From contig CAUJNA010000466.1 of NCBI GenBank assembly GCA_963377175.1, forward strand, positions 146,501 through 210,500: a stretch of DNA of 64,000 nt, given 5' to 3'. Source of the stretch: Effrenium voratum (lineage: Eukaryota; Sar; Dinophyceae; Suessiales; Symbiodiniaceae). Position 1 is the stretch's first letter. The number at the start of each line of letters is the position of its first letter. Shown piece by piece: positions 42,320 to 53,399 of the stretch. The position numbers were made by a program, and so were the translations under genes. The notes beneath the pieces were generated by a model that was given only the letters and a program-made list of their open reading frames with translations, did no database searches and was not told where the DNA came from.

Positions 42320-43380
42320 AGATGGATCGTGTCATTGTTGTTTGGTCAGCTGAAGAAAGGTTTAAAAAACAAAAAACAAAACAAAAGACGGGACGTCTTG
42401 GAAAACTCTCCATTTAGAAAAGCATTTTGGAACGTCTTCCGTTGAATTTGAGAGACCCCTTCCGAGGTCCAGGAACACCTGGTCTCGGCGCCAGAAGCCA
42501 AAAGCTTCCGATCAGCCGCTGAAAAATGCCCACGGCGTCGAAAATCCAAACGCAAAGCTTCCAAACGAGAAGATCCATCGCTCTAATGGCCTTCCAAACT
42601 CGTTGCCGAGAAAAAGTGCCGGTCAAAAAGGTTTCCACGGGCCCCAAACTCGGGGCCGACTCCCCAAGGCTCGCCGGGCGCGGAAGGGCGGAAGCGCGCC
42701 AAGGAGGTGGGGCACTTGTTTCTTGCACCCAAAAAAATAAACACAGGGGGTGTTTGGGCAAACAAACGAATCACCAAGTAGGGCCCCCCCAAAAAAAAAA
42801 AGAAGTTCCTTCCATATGTCACGCGGCTCCATCTCTCGTTGTCAAGAGATTCAAGGCTGCGTGCTACGGACAGAGTGAAACTCGAAGGCATCGATGTACA
42901 TGCAGCCCCCCTCCCCCCCAATCCCTCTGCCTTAGGGAGACCAGGAATACGAATTATCCGCTTTGGGATTCCCTCAGTTGGCTGCGCCCAGCCCGACGAC
43001 TCCGGGCGCTCGAACGCCCAGCCCCTTCCCGAGGCCTCCATGGAATTGTCTCTATACCTGCGCGTCGCGGAGGAGCTTCACTGGCGGTTTCCAGCGAGGA
43101 GTCGGGGGATCGCACATCTGCCTACGGATCCCTGGGCATTCCACGAAATCAAACGAGTTTTCTTCACCCCGTATGAAAGTGCAGATATGTCTTGTCTAAT
43201 CTCACCGCTCTTTCAAAGGAACTCACTTTCTCCAAATTCTGTCCATTTCGCCCATGCTAGGGGAATACCACCCTCTAGCGAAGGGAAGCCCAGATCGGAT
43301 CATCTACGCGTAAAAAGAGAAATAATCCGGGGCCCGTTGCCGTGCAAAAGGAATTCCAAAAGTTGAAACCGATTTGCCAT
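42320..43380. other. No firm gene
   Basis: Weak exon-like frames on both strands near 42640-42720 and 42965-43100. Strand and borders could not be decided. Confidence 0.25.
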
Positions 43381-43384
43381 GTCA

Positions 43385-43520
43385 GCGATGACTTTTTGAG
43401 AAATCCCGCCCCCCCCCCCCCCATGTTTTCGCCCCTGCAAGACTGGTTGTGCCAGTTTAGCGATGACTTTTTTGAGACCCCCCCCCCCATGTGTTTGTCT
43501 TGCAGGGCTGGCAGTGGTTG
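43385..43520 (+). repeat. Local tandem duplication with C-runs
   Basis: GCGATGACTTTTTGAGA, a run of C, CATGT and CCTGCAAGACTGG recur about 75 bp later with changes (second GCGATGAC at about 43460). Confidence 0.65.
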
Positions 43521-43524
43521 TTCC

Positions 43525-45215
43525 GCTTGGCGATTCTTCTTGCCCCCGCGCAAGAAAGGGCGGGTCACATCGCGGCCCACTTCCGGGAGGCTTTCCCATT
43601 GACGGGAATGATTTGCAGAGCGCAACGTGGTATATAAAATTGGGTGCGCACTTATTTTGGGACTTGTTTTTCTGTTTTTTTTGGGATTCGGTTAAATCGA
43701 TTGATGTAAAAGGCCTCACAAACCCAGCCTAATGCTTGCAGGCCCTCAGTATGAGGGGAATGACCTAGCACTGAAGCATCCAGCTGGTGGTTGCCTGTTA
43801 GAGGGATCCCAAACGGTTCATTCCCGAAAAGTACTTGGCTTTATGTCCGCCAACCAACCCTTTAGGTAGGTGTCCTTGAAAAAGCAAGCAACAAAGGGTT
43901 CCATCCCCCCAAAAACCAAAATGGTTTCCCTGAAAGCCAGGCCAAAAAAGGAATCCCCAAAAAAAAACCAAGAGAAACAGCATACCCATTTTTGGAGGCT
44001 TCCCCCTTTACAACTCCTCACCTCTTTCGGGGCCAAAACCCGCCTGCCGAGGAGGGGATCGAAAGTGCGCTCCTGAAAAGCGAGGGTTGGGCGCGCTCGG
44101 CCCCCACAAGGGGCGGTTTTCTGGTTGGCGTCCCTTTAAAAAGAACGCTGCCCAAAAAAGGTGGCCTTTTACCCTGGAAAAAAAAGGCGCACCTCAAATT
44201 GTTACACGAATCTGTTGGTTGAGTCATCTAGATGCGAGTGGATTCACCCACTGATTCCGAGCCGAGTTGCGGGGAAACACGGGAAGTTCATGGCCCTTGG
44301 TCTAAATAAGGGTTCTTGGCACAAACAGTCATTCAGGGCTGCAATGGCTCCACCATCATGGGTGTGTCTCAAAAGAAGTGACCTTGCGGAAAATGGATGG
44401 TGTTCCGTTCCTTTCCCTTCAAAGTACTCCAGAAAAGGGTACCCTTCAAGGAAAAAATGGAAAAAAGGAAAGAGACACCTTACATTCAGCTTCCCGCTCA
44501 TTGCTTGGGTGGTGAAACGGAGGGGTGAAACCCATCTACTCTACAAGAACCAGGGACCCGTTCAGCTCCAAATCCAAACCACCGCGCCTGATATTTTTTA
44601 GCCGGAGGTAGGACCCTAGCAAAAAGCTCCGTGTTTTTGCCAGGCGAGTGTAAAGCAAAGGGGACCCCAAAACAGCCAGGAAAAGATCTTTGAAAGGGAA
44701 GCGAATTCTGGGGAAAATATAACACACATTTTCACCATTTGGTATAGCTGGCTCCCACCTCAGCTTGAAAGGGCCTCTGTCCTGCTTGGCCTTGGTATGC
44801 GATATTGACATCTGTAAGCCTTGGATTAAATCCGACAAAACAAATATGTCTTCACGCACTCACCAATTCTCGCATTTGTTACTGGATTGGGAACATCTAA
44901 ACACCCAGTGTGTCTGGAAAGTAATTTTTAGGCATGTCAAACGAGCAAAAAAAAAATATTCTATCCAATGTCCCGTCTGGAACTTTAGAAGCCGGTGCAC
45001 ACCGAAGCACCGAACTAGCCCAGATCTCTTTCGCTGGCGCATCGTATCTCTCAAGTCACAAGCACTCCAACTCGGCGATTCTCGCAGGGCGGTTCGCCGC
45101 CGATGACGCCGGGAGCTCCTTGGAATCGCACGGGACATGCAAAGAGTCGTTGGATATCCGTTCGGTTGACCTCGATTCGCCACCGGTTTAGCTCCACTTC
45201 AAACTCTCCCAGCTC
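43525..45215. other. No gene recognised
   Basis: Unique sequence downstream of the sulfotransferase gene. It contains SINE-like copy 4. Short frames only. Confidence 0.3.
44530..44595 (+). mobile_element. SINE-like element copy 4
   Basis: CTACAAGAACCAGGG then AAATCCAAACCACC. The B box is degraded. Confidence 0.35.
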
Positions 45216-45218
45216 AGC

Positions 45219-46352
45219 TCATCGGAAAGGCCACCCGAAGTCAAAGGAGCGTTTCGCCGGCGCCTCGCCGACAGGCCCCAACCCCCGCCCGCTCTCGTCG
45301 CAAAGGATGCGGTGCCCCAGCTGAGCTTCGACGTAGGCCACGCGCCGCAGGAACTCCACTTTGGCCGCCTGGTAAAGAATCTCATCTCCCACGGACAGCT
45401 TGGCCACCTTGCTCTTGACGCGATCACTCAGCGTCTCCGCATCGTGTGCCGGGACCTTGTGTGTCTCGTAATGCTGCCGCAAGGCCCGCGACAAACATCT
45501 GCAGTTGAGGAGTGGCAGGTAGAGTTGAAATCGCAGCATGCAGACCGAAGCTGCGAAATGTTCAGCAATCCCCACGAACGCCAAACTCCTCATGTTGGCC
45601 ACCGCTTCGGTGGCGTTCTCCCGAAAGCCCACCGGGTGGTGATGACCACCATGCGGCCACAGATCACGGCAGGTCATGAATCTCACCTGCAGATTGTCCG
45701 GGTCGTAACAACGGAAATCGTCAAAACTCCGAATCTTCGGTGCACCTGACTGGTTGGACTCGGACTCGTTGGACGAGTGCAACGATGACCCTTGCAGCGA
45801 AAACTCCAACTCGTCGGACTCGTTCCGGTCGGCAAAATAATCCAGCCATCGTTCAAAGGCGGGAACATAGCCCTGCGTAATGTTTTCAGCTGGATCTCTG
45901 GGAAAGGCAGTGCGGTTGGTCACACGCTTTCCCCAGTCATCATACTTACACTCCAAATACAAGGAATACACATGACGGAGAGGCTTACGAAAAAGACTCA
46001 CAACGAACTTCCCTCCTTTTCGATTCAGATCATGAAAGCACTTTTCGTCCTCGCCGGGTGACTCGTACTCAAACTTGAAACCGTTTGATTTGAACTGCCG
46101 GTACAAAGACGTCCCGCCCGTTTTGGGGATGTGCACCAAGCTCACAGTAGTAACAAATCTGTTCTTGAATCGCTTCACTGCGATGGGTGCAAGTGTGGTT
46201 GTGGTGGTCGTCTCGACGTCCAAGATCTCGATGCCCACATCGGACGACTCGGTCCATTCAGGAAGAATGTTCACAACGTATCCCAGGTTCAGAAGCAGAA
46301 TCACGAGCCCGTTGATGCCAAGGCAAACTCGGGAGCGTGAGCAGACCTGCAT
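45219..46352 (-). CDS. Golgi-type membrane sulfotransferase
   Basis: An intact 377-codon intronless frame. Residues about 11-28 (LGINGLVILLLNLGYVV) form a single membrane anchor after a short basic N terminus, a type II topology. A Thr-rich stem follows (TTTTTT at about 48-53). HIPKTGGTS (74-82, K77) is the 5'-phosphosulfate-binding loop, and LFRKPLRHVYSLY (R122, S130) fits the 3'-phosphate-binding motif. Together these mark a PAPS-dependent carbohydrate sulfotransferase acting in the Golgi lumen, probably on a polysaccharide or glycan; the acceptor cannot be told. Asn-X-Ser/Thr sites occur in the lumenal part. It ends FGWPFR and TGA. The start is the first Met before the anchor. It lies among minus-strand exons of gene B, so it is nested or separates two genes. 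Confidence 0.85.
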   Translation of the reverse strand: MQVCSRSRVCLGINGLVILLLNLGYVVNILPEWTESSDVGIEILDVETTTTTTLAPIAVKRFKNRFVTTVSLVHIPKTGGTSLYRQFKSNGFKFEYESPGEDEKCFHDLNRKGGKFVVSLFRKPLRHVYSLYLECKYDDWGKRVTNRTAFPRDPAENITQGYVPAFERWLDYFADRNESDELEFSLQGSSLHSSNESESNQSGAPKIRSFDDFRCYDPDNLQVRFMTCRDLWPHGGHHHPVGFRENATEAVANMRSLAFVGIAEHFAASVCMLRFQLYLPLLNCRCLSRALRQHYETHKVPAHDAETLSDRVKSKVAKLSVGDEILYQAAKVEFLRRVAYVEAQLGHRILCDESGRGLGPVGEAPAKRSFDFGWPFR

Positions 46353-46362
46353 CGCCCGAAAA

Positions 46363-46382
46363 CCTCAGCCAAAAGCTCCGGG
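46363..46382 (-). other. Possible spliced-leader relic
   Basis: On the minus strand, ten bases before the sulfotransferase ATG, stands CCCGGAGCTTTTGGCTGAGG. It matches the dinoflagellate spliced leader (…CCGTAGCCATTTTGGCTCAAG) at about 16 of 22 positions with a 2-base gap. Relics like this arise when trans-spliced mRNA is reverse-transcribed and reinserted. Confidence 0.35.
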
Positions 46383-46399
46383 ATGTAGCCCCCAGGATT

Positions 46400-47030
46400 G
46401 AGGACCATCGTTCACACGCCAAAAAATGCAAATCGGTCTCCTTTCGGAAACAAATCTTCACATTAGTTGACTGCGTCCCACGAACAACGGATTGGATCAG
46501 TGCAGATACCTGGCATCCAGCTTCCGGGATTCTGAGGTGCTCGCTTGGGCCTTGCACACCAAAAAGTTGGGCTGCGTTCAAAATGCCTAAGCCTCATCCG
46601 TCGGTGGGACACCACTACAACCAGGAAACCCCTGCCATCTGGCATAAGGATTCGGGATTGATTTTGAACAGACATACGTGCGCGGCAAAACTGGGCATCT
46701 GTATATAAATGGCTTCACATTTTCTCAACAAAACGCAATACCAAAAGAAGTCGATTTTGGCACAACATATGGCTATCAATCTCAATATGGGATTCTTTGG
46801 TGAAGTTGATGTCCACCAACCATTGTTTGCGAGAGTTCCCTAGTACCTTTCATAGCCACAAGTCCTAGTGCTCAATCAGGTTGTGCAAAAACATGCCCGC
46901 CCTTTGCCACAAAAATACAACATGCCAAAGACGCAGCCCTTTAACAGGAAACCTTCGAGCCAGAATTTCTGGGGTGACCTTCTCTTTTGACGGAAGCCCT
47001 TTTTGGGTGGCTGCCGTTTAATCCGTAATT
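46400..47030. other. No gene recognised upstream of sulfotransferase
   Basis: No core promoter element was identified. Confidence 0.3.
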
Positions 47031-47059
47031 TCCCTCAAATCGAAGGGATCGGGCCAACT

Positions 47060-47160
47060 CCCCAAAGGGTATGGGTCAAAACTAAACCACCAGGAATTGG
47101 ACCGCAGGTTTTAGTACCCATGTTTCCATGGGCACCCGCTTTTTGGGGTACATATTTTTG
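47060..47160 (-). repeat. Dispersed ~100-bp family, copy 5
   Basis: The reverse strand carries CCATGGAAACATGG, ACTAAAACCTGCGGTCC, AATTCCTGGTGG and TTTTGACCCATACCC. Confidence 0.7.
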
Positions 47161-47408
47161 AACCACAGCCAATTCGAAAAGAACGTCCAAAACTTTCTGA
47201 TGCATTGGCCACCTCCAAAAGCGTCTGGTCCCTGGCCCTATTTGTCCACTGGCTTTGCTGATTTGCCTTTTTGTTGGATCCCAAAACAGAAAAGCATGTT
47301 GTTGACTCTCAAACGCTTCTTCTTGACTTTGTTGGGCAAAAAAAAAAAAAAACGCTCCCTTCGCGACCCCTTCCCCTCGCACCCCATCCCCCCGTTTTCC
47401 ACCTCGAC

Positions 47409-47510
47409 CCGACGAAGGGCAGACCCAGCCCGACCGAGCGGCGCCTGCGCTTGGAACATGCCCGGCTTGAGCCGCAGCGCCTGGCCGCTCACCAGGCCGC
47501 TGTCCACCGC
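47409..47510 (-). CDS. Exon candidate, host gene B region
   Basis: Exactly 34 codons, AVDSGLVSGQALRLKPGMFQ then AQAPLGRAGSALRR. Acceptor GACTCAG, donor GTCGAG, phase 0 at both ends. The plus strand is also open here (RLRLEHARLEPQRLAAHQ), so the strand is not certain. The minus reading agrees with the other exons around. Confidence 0.45.
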
Positions 47511-47514
47511 CTGA

Positions 47515-48680
47515 GTCGATCCGAGAACGCCGCTCGGCCCGCGTGGGAACACGTCGCCATCGAAAGGACCGGAAGAAGAAACACCCGGAAGTCTCCAAAA
47601 AAGGCTCGACAAGAAACGTCTGAAGAAAAATCGGCCCCCGAACTTCTGGAGAAAAAAAACGAAAGAGTCCCAAAAGGCGTTGGAAAAAGTCGTTCTTGGA
47701 GACGTTTGGAAGAAAAACCGCCAAGTCGTTCCGACCCAAAAGTCTCCAAAAACAAAAACGGATTTCCACACGCCCGGGTCCACACACACCCGAAATCGAA
47801 GGAAGACCGGGTCTTTCCAAAAGTCAGCTTTAAAAAAAAAGAAAACGGAGCCTGGAGGTTCGGATTGGGGACTTTTGAACTTTGGCTTCGCGAATTTCTG
47901 GAAAAGGAAAGAGCCTGGGCCGAAAAGTGGCCCGAGCCTCAACAAAAGAGGAGAAAACCAACTGGTCGTGTTTGACGAGAGCCCCTCTTTTGGTTGGTCC
48001 ATTTTAGGGCACCGATTCCTATATCTAGCTGGAGGGTTTGCTTGGCTCAGAGAGCCAATGTTTGAATCAAATTCGAGGTTCTTCTCTCAGCTTCCCAGTG
48101 GTCAACATCTACGACGGCTTCTGCCCCTACCCCCCCCCCAACCAGGGGTTTGGGATGTGCAGCTGAAAAAGGCCCCCGTTTCCGAGCGCTCAAACAACGG
48201 TGGGTCAAAGGGGCTTCAAATAGATCAGGGAGCAAATATCCCTGGGTCTCCTTAAAGTGGTCACACAAGTCATGTTGTCAACTCAAGTTTAGAAATTGGC
48301 CCCGAATGAACAAAATTCTGGGCCAGCCGGACCCGTTTTTCACCCCATGCTAAATAAAGCAAGGCTAATTCAAAAGTTAATTGCACAAATACCAAACCGG
48401 CCCCACAGGCCAATCCTCTTGGACTCACATTGCTAAACTACCCAAAAAAACTCACATTAGTAAAACTCCCCAGCAGCTCCGGGGCCAAACATTCAGGAAA
48501 AGAAAAAAGAGTTGGGGGGACCTTTACTAATATGAAGTCAACATACATCAAAAACCTAACACACTAAAAGTCTACCAACAAAAACCACTAAAGAATCAAA
48601 AGAACATAAAACTTGCTGGTGCGACAGGAATGAGAGTTGGGACGACCCTTGTAAACCATCCAACTGGTTCCGGTAACGGA
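47515..48680. other. No gene recognised
   Basis: A-rich to about 47960, then mixed. The long 232-261-codon frames at 47035-48002 pass through A-tracts and intron-like sequence and are not called. Confidence 0.3.
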
Positions 48681-48689
48681 ATCTCAAGG

Positions 48690-48812
48690 TTCATTCCATT
48701 TGACTGTGGGTCAAAAAACAGGTACCCAAAATGGAACCCTGGCAAATGAAAACACAGACTAAAACCTGCGGTCCCCTGCTCCTTTAATTTTGACCCATAC
48801 CCATTTGTCCAT
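48690..48812 (+). repeat. Dispersed ~100-bp family, copy 6
   Basis: Best-preserved copy: CCCAAAATGGAACCCTGG, GACTAAAACCTGCGGTCCCC and TTTTGACCCATACCCATTTG. Confidence 0.75.
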
Positions 48813-49589
48813 CCCTGCTTATTGCACAGGGATGTCCCTTAAGTCACTTGCTCGGTCTTGGATCGAATCCCTACAGACAAACCAGCCCAAATTGGCTGGG
48901 GAAACAACATACATCGGCCAGTTCTCTAGGAGTCTTGCGATGTTTTGCATCTGGGCTTGGGTTGTCCTCCTTGTCAGATGCAAAGTCTGCATGCATTGGC
49001 CAATCGATCTCTGGTTGGGTTTCGCAAGAAAAGCCGCCCTAAGCGAAAGAATTCTCATGGCCACCTTGTGGTTTCCAGTCGACCAGGCACTAAACTCAGA
49101 AAACGAACACTGGTTTCTTGTTTTGACTCGGAAAACAAACCAACCTGATGTTTTTCTGGGGGGGTCTTCTTTCCTTTGCCTTTTCCTTTGCTTCGCGGGG
49201 GAAGGGGGCGGGCTAAAACCTCCTTGGAGTCATAGATGCGTTTTGGTCCTTCCCGACCATCGTACGAACGGCGGGAAGCCCAGCCGCCGGAAAGGCACGT
49301 CCGGCAATGATTCACATAGAGACAACCAAAAAGAGAACGAGCCTCACTCAAGGATCGGTCTCCTAGGGGAAAAAGAAAACATTGTGGTTTGGTGTTCTTT
49401 CTGGGATTCAAACAAATTATTATTGATAGGGGCTGAAAGTGGTCTGAATCCCTAGAAGAAAAAAAATGCATCAACCAGGAGTTTGTTGACCTGGGGTCAA
49501 CATGAAAAGGAACCTCGCTGAAACCATTGGCAGCGATTGGTGCTGCTTTCACCCAAAAAAAACGGAAGCGAAAAATCCAGCGACCCCCC

Positions 49590-49712
49590 GACATATCCTG
49601 GCCGAGCAGTCCCGATCGGGGCCCCGGCATGCCGCTTCTCCTGCTCATAGCTTCTGACGTGGTCGCCTCAGGAGCCGCATGCCGCCCCATGTCCGGATCT
49701 CGGACAAGCTCC
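49590..49712 (-). CDS. Exon candidate, host gene B region
   Basis: Frame LVRDPDMGRHAAPEATTSE, then AMSRRSGMPGPRSGLLG. Probable acceptor TCGGGAG. Composition is protein-like with Met, Asp and Glu. Donor near GATATGTCGG not fixed. Confidence 0.45.
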
Positions 49713-50034
49713 CGACTTTCAGGCGAAGAAATTGGCTTTCTGTGGAAGCAAATCAAGGCTTTCCAGGGGCTTCTTCAGAGATTCATGGCTGTTGAAGCAA
49801 AGACAAGGGCGTTTCCAGCAAAGGCTTCATGGCCTAAGTCGATAAGTGCAACTGAACCGAGTCAGGCAGGAGCTCAGACCTAAGTTGGTCAGAAGCCGTA
49901 ACCTGACAAGGTCCTCCACAAAACCTGGGGGGCGTTTCTGGGTTTTCGATGGTATACCATGGTGAAAACTGGCCATGTTTCACCTTGACACCTTACCTGA
50001 CACGTTTCCTGTCAGAGGCTCAGAGGCATCCCAA

Positions 50035-50106
50035 CGATGCTGTCACTCCGCGCTGGAGCCTGAAGGAGTGCAAGCTGGCGAAGCTGTGCTCTCTGGCTGG
50101 TCCAGG
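50035..50106 (-). CDS. Exon candidate, host gene B region
   Basis: Frame KAWTSQRAQLRQLALLQ, then APARSDSIVG, after the possible acceptor GGCCGAG. Amphipathic helix. Donor unresolved. Confidence 0.4.
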
Positions 50107-50109
50107 CTT

Positions 50110-50275
50110 TCTCGGCCGGAAGGTCAATTGAAGAGGGCGGTGCTTCCCTCCAAAATTTCAAGCCCCCCCCCCCCCGAAAACAAAAAACTGAAAGAGGGGA
50201 AAGAAAGAGGGGGAAAACACACACACACACACACAACGCCGGGCTTCTTTGGTGAACCCCAAAAGCCGCCGCCGC
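50110..50275. other. Intron with (CA)n and C-run
   Basis: C-run at about 50163-50175 and (CA)n at 50218-50236. Confidence 0.6.
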
Positions 50276-50284
50276 CCCCCCCAC

Positions 50285-50390
50285 ATGCCCAGCGCCGATT
50301 GAAAATGCGGCGCTCCGAGCTTCGGACCCCAGGTCGCCTGGGGCGCCTCGCTCGCTCCGATTCGCGGCCCGGAGATCGATCCATGGCTTC
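50285..50390 (-). CDS. Exon candidate, host gene B region
   Basis: Frame LRAANRSERGAPGDLGSE, then ARSAAFSIGAGH, followed by a GT donor (CAT then GTGGGG). SAAFSIGAG resembles the short hydrophobic repeats of axonemal STPGR-type proteins. That link is weak. Two other frames are also open. Confidence 0.4.
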
Positions 50391-50599
50391 CGGGAAAGCG
50401 CGGGTCTTTTTTCTGGGGGTGCGGGAGTTTCCGGATTCCCCGGCCGACTTTCCGAGCAAAAGTCCACTGGAATCCAACCCGCAAATTTGTGACGCGCAAT
50501 GCAACGCAATCCTACGGGAAACCTGTAGGCACAGGGAAACCCTTTTTCCGGGAAAGCTGCGCCCCCTTTTGGCCGGTTGAATCGGGAAGCCAACAGGAA

Positions 50600-51125
50600 A
50601 ACCGGTTTGATCCATTTTTAGGGACGTACCCACAAAGAAATTATGCCACAAATCTTGAGTGTGCCGTTCGCAAACTGTTTCATTTACAGTGCAATGCAAG
50701 TGAGCTGACAAGGAGCAATGGAGACAGGAAGTTCTGCTTTCCTTGCCAGAATTTGTTGGAGTCACCAGGAAGTGCTTGGTGGCGAGACTGATATTTCCAT
50801 TTGGCAGCGGATCTTCTCTGAGCAAAACCAGCCACACGTTTGGACAAAACAAAACAAAGCCAAACTTCGCTGGCGGCTTGTCCCGGTCGTTCGGCCTCGC
50901 CTCAACTCGTTCGGCCTTTCGAAAAGGAACAAAAACACTTCTCCGGATCACAAGCTCCGTCTCAAAGTGTGAAAAGGGATTCGACACAAAAAGCCTCGGC
51001 TTTACTAGGCTTCCGTTGAGCTTTCCTTCAACGGAGAACCTCCCATTGGCTCTGAATGTTTGGATGCCTTGAACAAGAGAGTACGATGGAAGCCACCTGC
51101 TCAAAAAGGCGTGGCAGAGCGGATC
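50600..51125. other. No gene recognised
   Basis: The 496-codon minus frame covering 50124-51614 is mostly chance continuity through introns, apart from the segment at 51130-51230. Confidence 0.3.
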
Positions 51126-51129
51126 GCGG

Positions 51130-51230
51130 CCATTGGGTTCATACGGCTGAAAACTCAAATTCGCATCGCCGAAGCTGGCGGCCAACACGCGCGACGCAAA
51201 GCTTGATCCTTGTCCCCCCCCGCTTTGAAG
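51130..51230 (-). CDS. Exon candidate, host gene B region
   Basis: Frame SSFASRVLAASFGDANLSFQ, then PYEPNGRDPLCHAF. Balanced composition unlike the flanks. Borders not fixed. Confidence 0.4.
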
Positions 51231-51779
51231 TTCCCCTTGCGAAGGCGCCGTTCGGCGCACTGACAAGGTGCCCGGGCTGGTTGTTGTAGAGGGTACATGG
51301 CAAACCTCCAAACCACTGCGGTTTTTTAGACCACAAGATGAGCCCTGAAGAACCTTGGAGGCTTTCTGAACGCTTTGTGGAAACCCCTGGGACGACCTCC
51401 CGCTTTTTTCGGCTGCCAGCTGACCTTCCCAAACCAATCCCCAAATTTCCCCTCCACCCCACACCGACCTGCATCCCTCCCCAACGCCCAAAAAAATATG
51501 AATGATAATACTAATAATCGCTATTCCTTGGTTCACAATTCGAAAACTAGAACTGAGGTTAGAACGTGTTTGGGGTTCAAAGATCCCATCGATTCGCCTT
51601 GAAGTCGTCGACACTTCGCGCCATTACACCTAGCGAGGGCTGCAAAGATGGCCGGCCAAGTTTCGGATTCGAGGCCCGGTCAGTTTCAAACCCCAGAAAC
51701 TGGTGGATTCCATTCCCTGAAGAGGGTGGAACCCAACAAATGATCTTGGAAGATTAAGTCTCTTGAAAGGCCGGAAAGC

Positions 51780-52240
51780 ATCAATCCCTTGCGTCCAGTT
51801 CCTGGCATTCTAGGCAGGCACATTCCGTGCAGAGAATTCATACATCTGCAATGCATACACCTTGCATTCCTTCCATCACTTGCATTCCCTGCATCAATCC
51901 CTCGCATCCATTGCATCTCTTGCATCATTCCTGGTATTCTAGTTCCACATCCACATCTGCAATGCATCACATTTTCTGCAGTTCCTTGCACCCCTTGATT
52001 CCTCGCATCACTTGCATTGCTTGCATCCACTGCTTCATACATCTCAATGCAGTTCATGCATCCCTTGCACGTCTTGCATTCCTTGCAGCACTTGCATTCC
52101 TTGCATCACCCCTCGCATCCATCGCATCTCTTGCATCATTCCTGCATGCACATCTCTGCATCTGCGGCATTCGTTACATTCCCTGCATTCCTGGCATTCC
52201 ACGCATGCAAGCTGCTGTCTATTCCGTGCATCTGAATTAC
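51780..52240 (+). repeat. Degenerate TGCATCC-type satellite, forward
   Basis: Scattered CTTGCATTCC, TTGCATCAC and TTGCATCC words with irregular spacing, related to the array at 1-4100. Confidence 0.8.
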
Positions 52241-52314
52241 CTCTTGGTTCAGCCAAATTTCGGGCAGAGAATGAATAGCCAGAGATGGGGAAAAGACAGC
52301 AGCTTCCTTATGCA

Positions 52315-52400
52315 GGCAATCCGGGATGCAAGAGATGCAATGGATGCCAAGAAATGCAGTGCCAAGGAATGCAAGTGATGCAAGTGAACGCAAGGGCGTT
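52315..52400 (-). repeat. Same satellite, reversed
   Basis: GGGATGCAAGAGATGCAATGG and similar, the reverse orientation, after a short bridge at about 52241-52314. Confidence 0.75.
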
Positions 52401-52509
52401 GAATTTCAGTTGTAGTCACATGGACTATGTATATTCATCATAAACATCACTTCATTTTTTGGGACGACCATGTTTGGCATGATAGTAGGGGTTGCACCCA
52501 AACAATAAA

Positions 52510-52690
52510 AGGCCCAAGTCCCTTGCGTCCTTTGCATCCCCTGGTGGCAACTAAATGCGTCCCGTTGCCTGCCACATCCCCTGCATTCTATTCCGTGCAT
52601 CTGTTGAGTTCGCGTTCTCTGCATCTGTGGCATTCCGCATCCGCTGCATTCTCAGTTGTTTCGTACATCTGAAATTCATCCCTCGGGTTG
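52510..52690 (+). repeat. Degenerate satellite, forward, second block
   Basis: CCTTGCGTCC, TTTGCATCCC, CCCTGCATTC and similar words. The same phrases (AAACAATGAGCCCAAG / AAACAATAAAAGGCCCAAG, ATTCTATTCCGT) occur at about 3100-3220, so the two loci share ancestry beyond the 9-mer. Confidence 0.8.
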
Positions 52691-52744
52691 ATAAATGGTT
52701 GGTGAAATATTAGGAGAAACTGGATGTATAGGGGATACAGTAGA

Positions 52745-52890
52745 TGTGGAATGAAACGAACGCAGAGAACGCGCGGCATGTCAAGAGATGCACGGAAAGC
52801 AATGCAGAACGTAAGGCATGGCATGGAAATCTTCCTGGATTGCCATGAATTGCAGAGCAGATGCAAGGCATGAAGTGGAGGCAAGGGATG
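52745..52890 (-). repeat. Same satellite, reversed, second block
   Basis: GAGATGCACGGAAAGCAATGCAG, GGCATGGCATGG and GCAAGGGATGCAAG words in reverse orientation. Confidence 0.75.
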
Positions 52891-53282
52891 CAAGTTGGGT
52901 AATTAATGAGGGACCCGAAATGGTGGACCACCCGTGGCGCGCTGCTCTCCAACGCGGCAATACAAATAGAAATAAGGAGTCTACAAAAAGAAACATGATA
53001 CCGTATATGATATATGTGGGTGTGCGCCATCGGCTCAACCCACAAGCCTTGAAGAGAACGTTTTTTTCTGGGGCCGTGCCGATAAAAGCCTGTCAGCGCG
53101 CAAATGGACATCAGAAGTCGGGGAATCCAACCCATGTTCCGTGGAGAAAAAAAAAGGTGGGAAAAAAAAAGGAGAAAAACACGCCTCCCTTCAAGCCCTT
53201 CTTTTTTTGGGCCCAACACCTTTTGGGAAAAACCCGCTTCGGGGCACATGGCTCCATTCTCCCAGCTCCAGGCCTCACAAAG

Positions 53283-53364
53283 CGGAGCGCATGGCGCGGC
53301 CGATCGCCGGATGGTGTGGAAACGGCTTCGACGCACGAGAGCCGCTGCCTTCGTTGAGGCAAAG
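53283..53364 (+). CDS. Exon candidate, plus strand
   Basis: The frame reads AHGAADRRMVWKRLRRTRAA, then AFVEAK, followed by a GT donor (AAG then GTGGCG). Basic helix. Competing frames exist. Confidence 0.3.
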
Positions 53365-53399
53365 GTGGCGTTTTGTTTTTTGGGAAATGTGTGGCTGTT

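Noticed and set aside
47035..48002. Overlapping 234-261-codon frames
   Set aside because: A-rich, biased composition on both strands. Only 47409-47510 has splice borders and balanced composition.
48790..49455. 221-codon plus-strand frame
   Set aside because: Begins inside a dispersed repeat and shows no domain. The minus strand carries the better exon candidate (49590-49712) next to it.
50124..51614. 496-codon minus-strand frame as a single protein
   Set aside because: Most of it passes through homopolymers and intron-like sequence. Exon-like pieces inside it sit in more than one frame.
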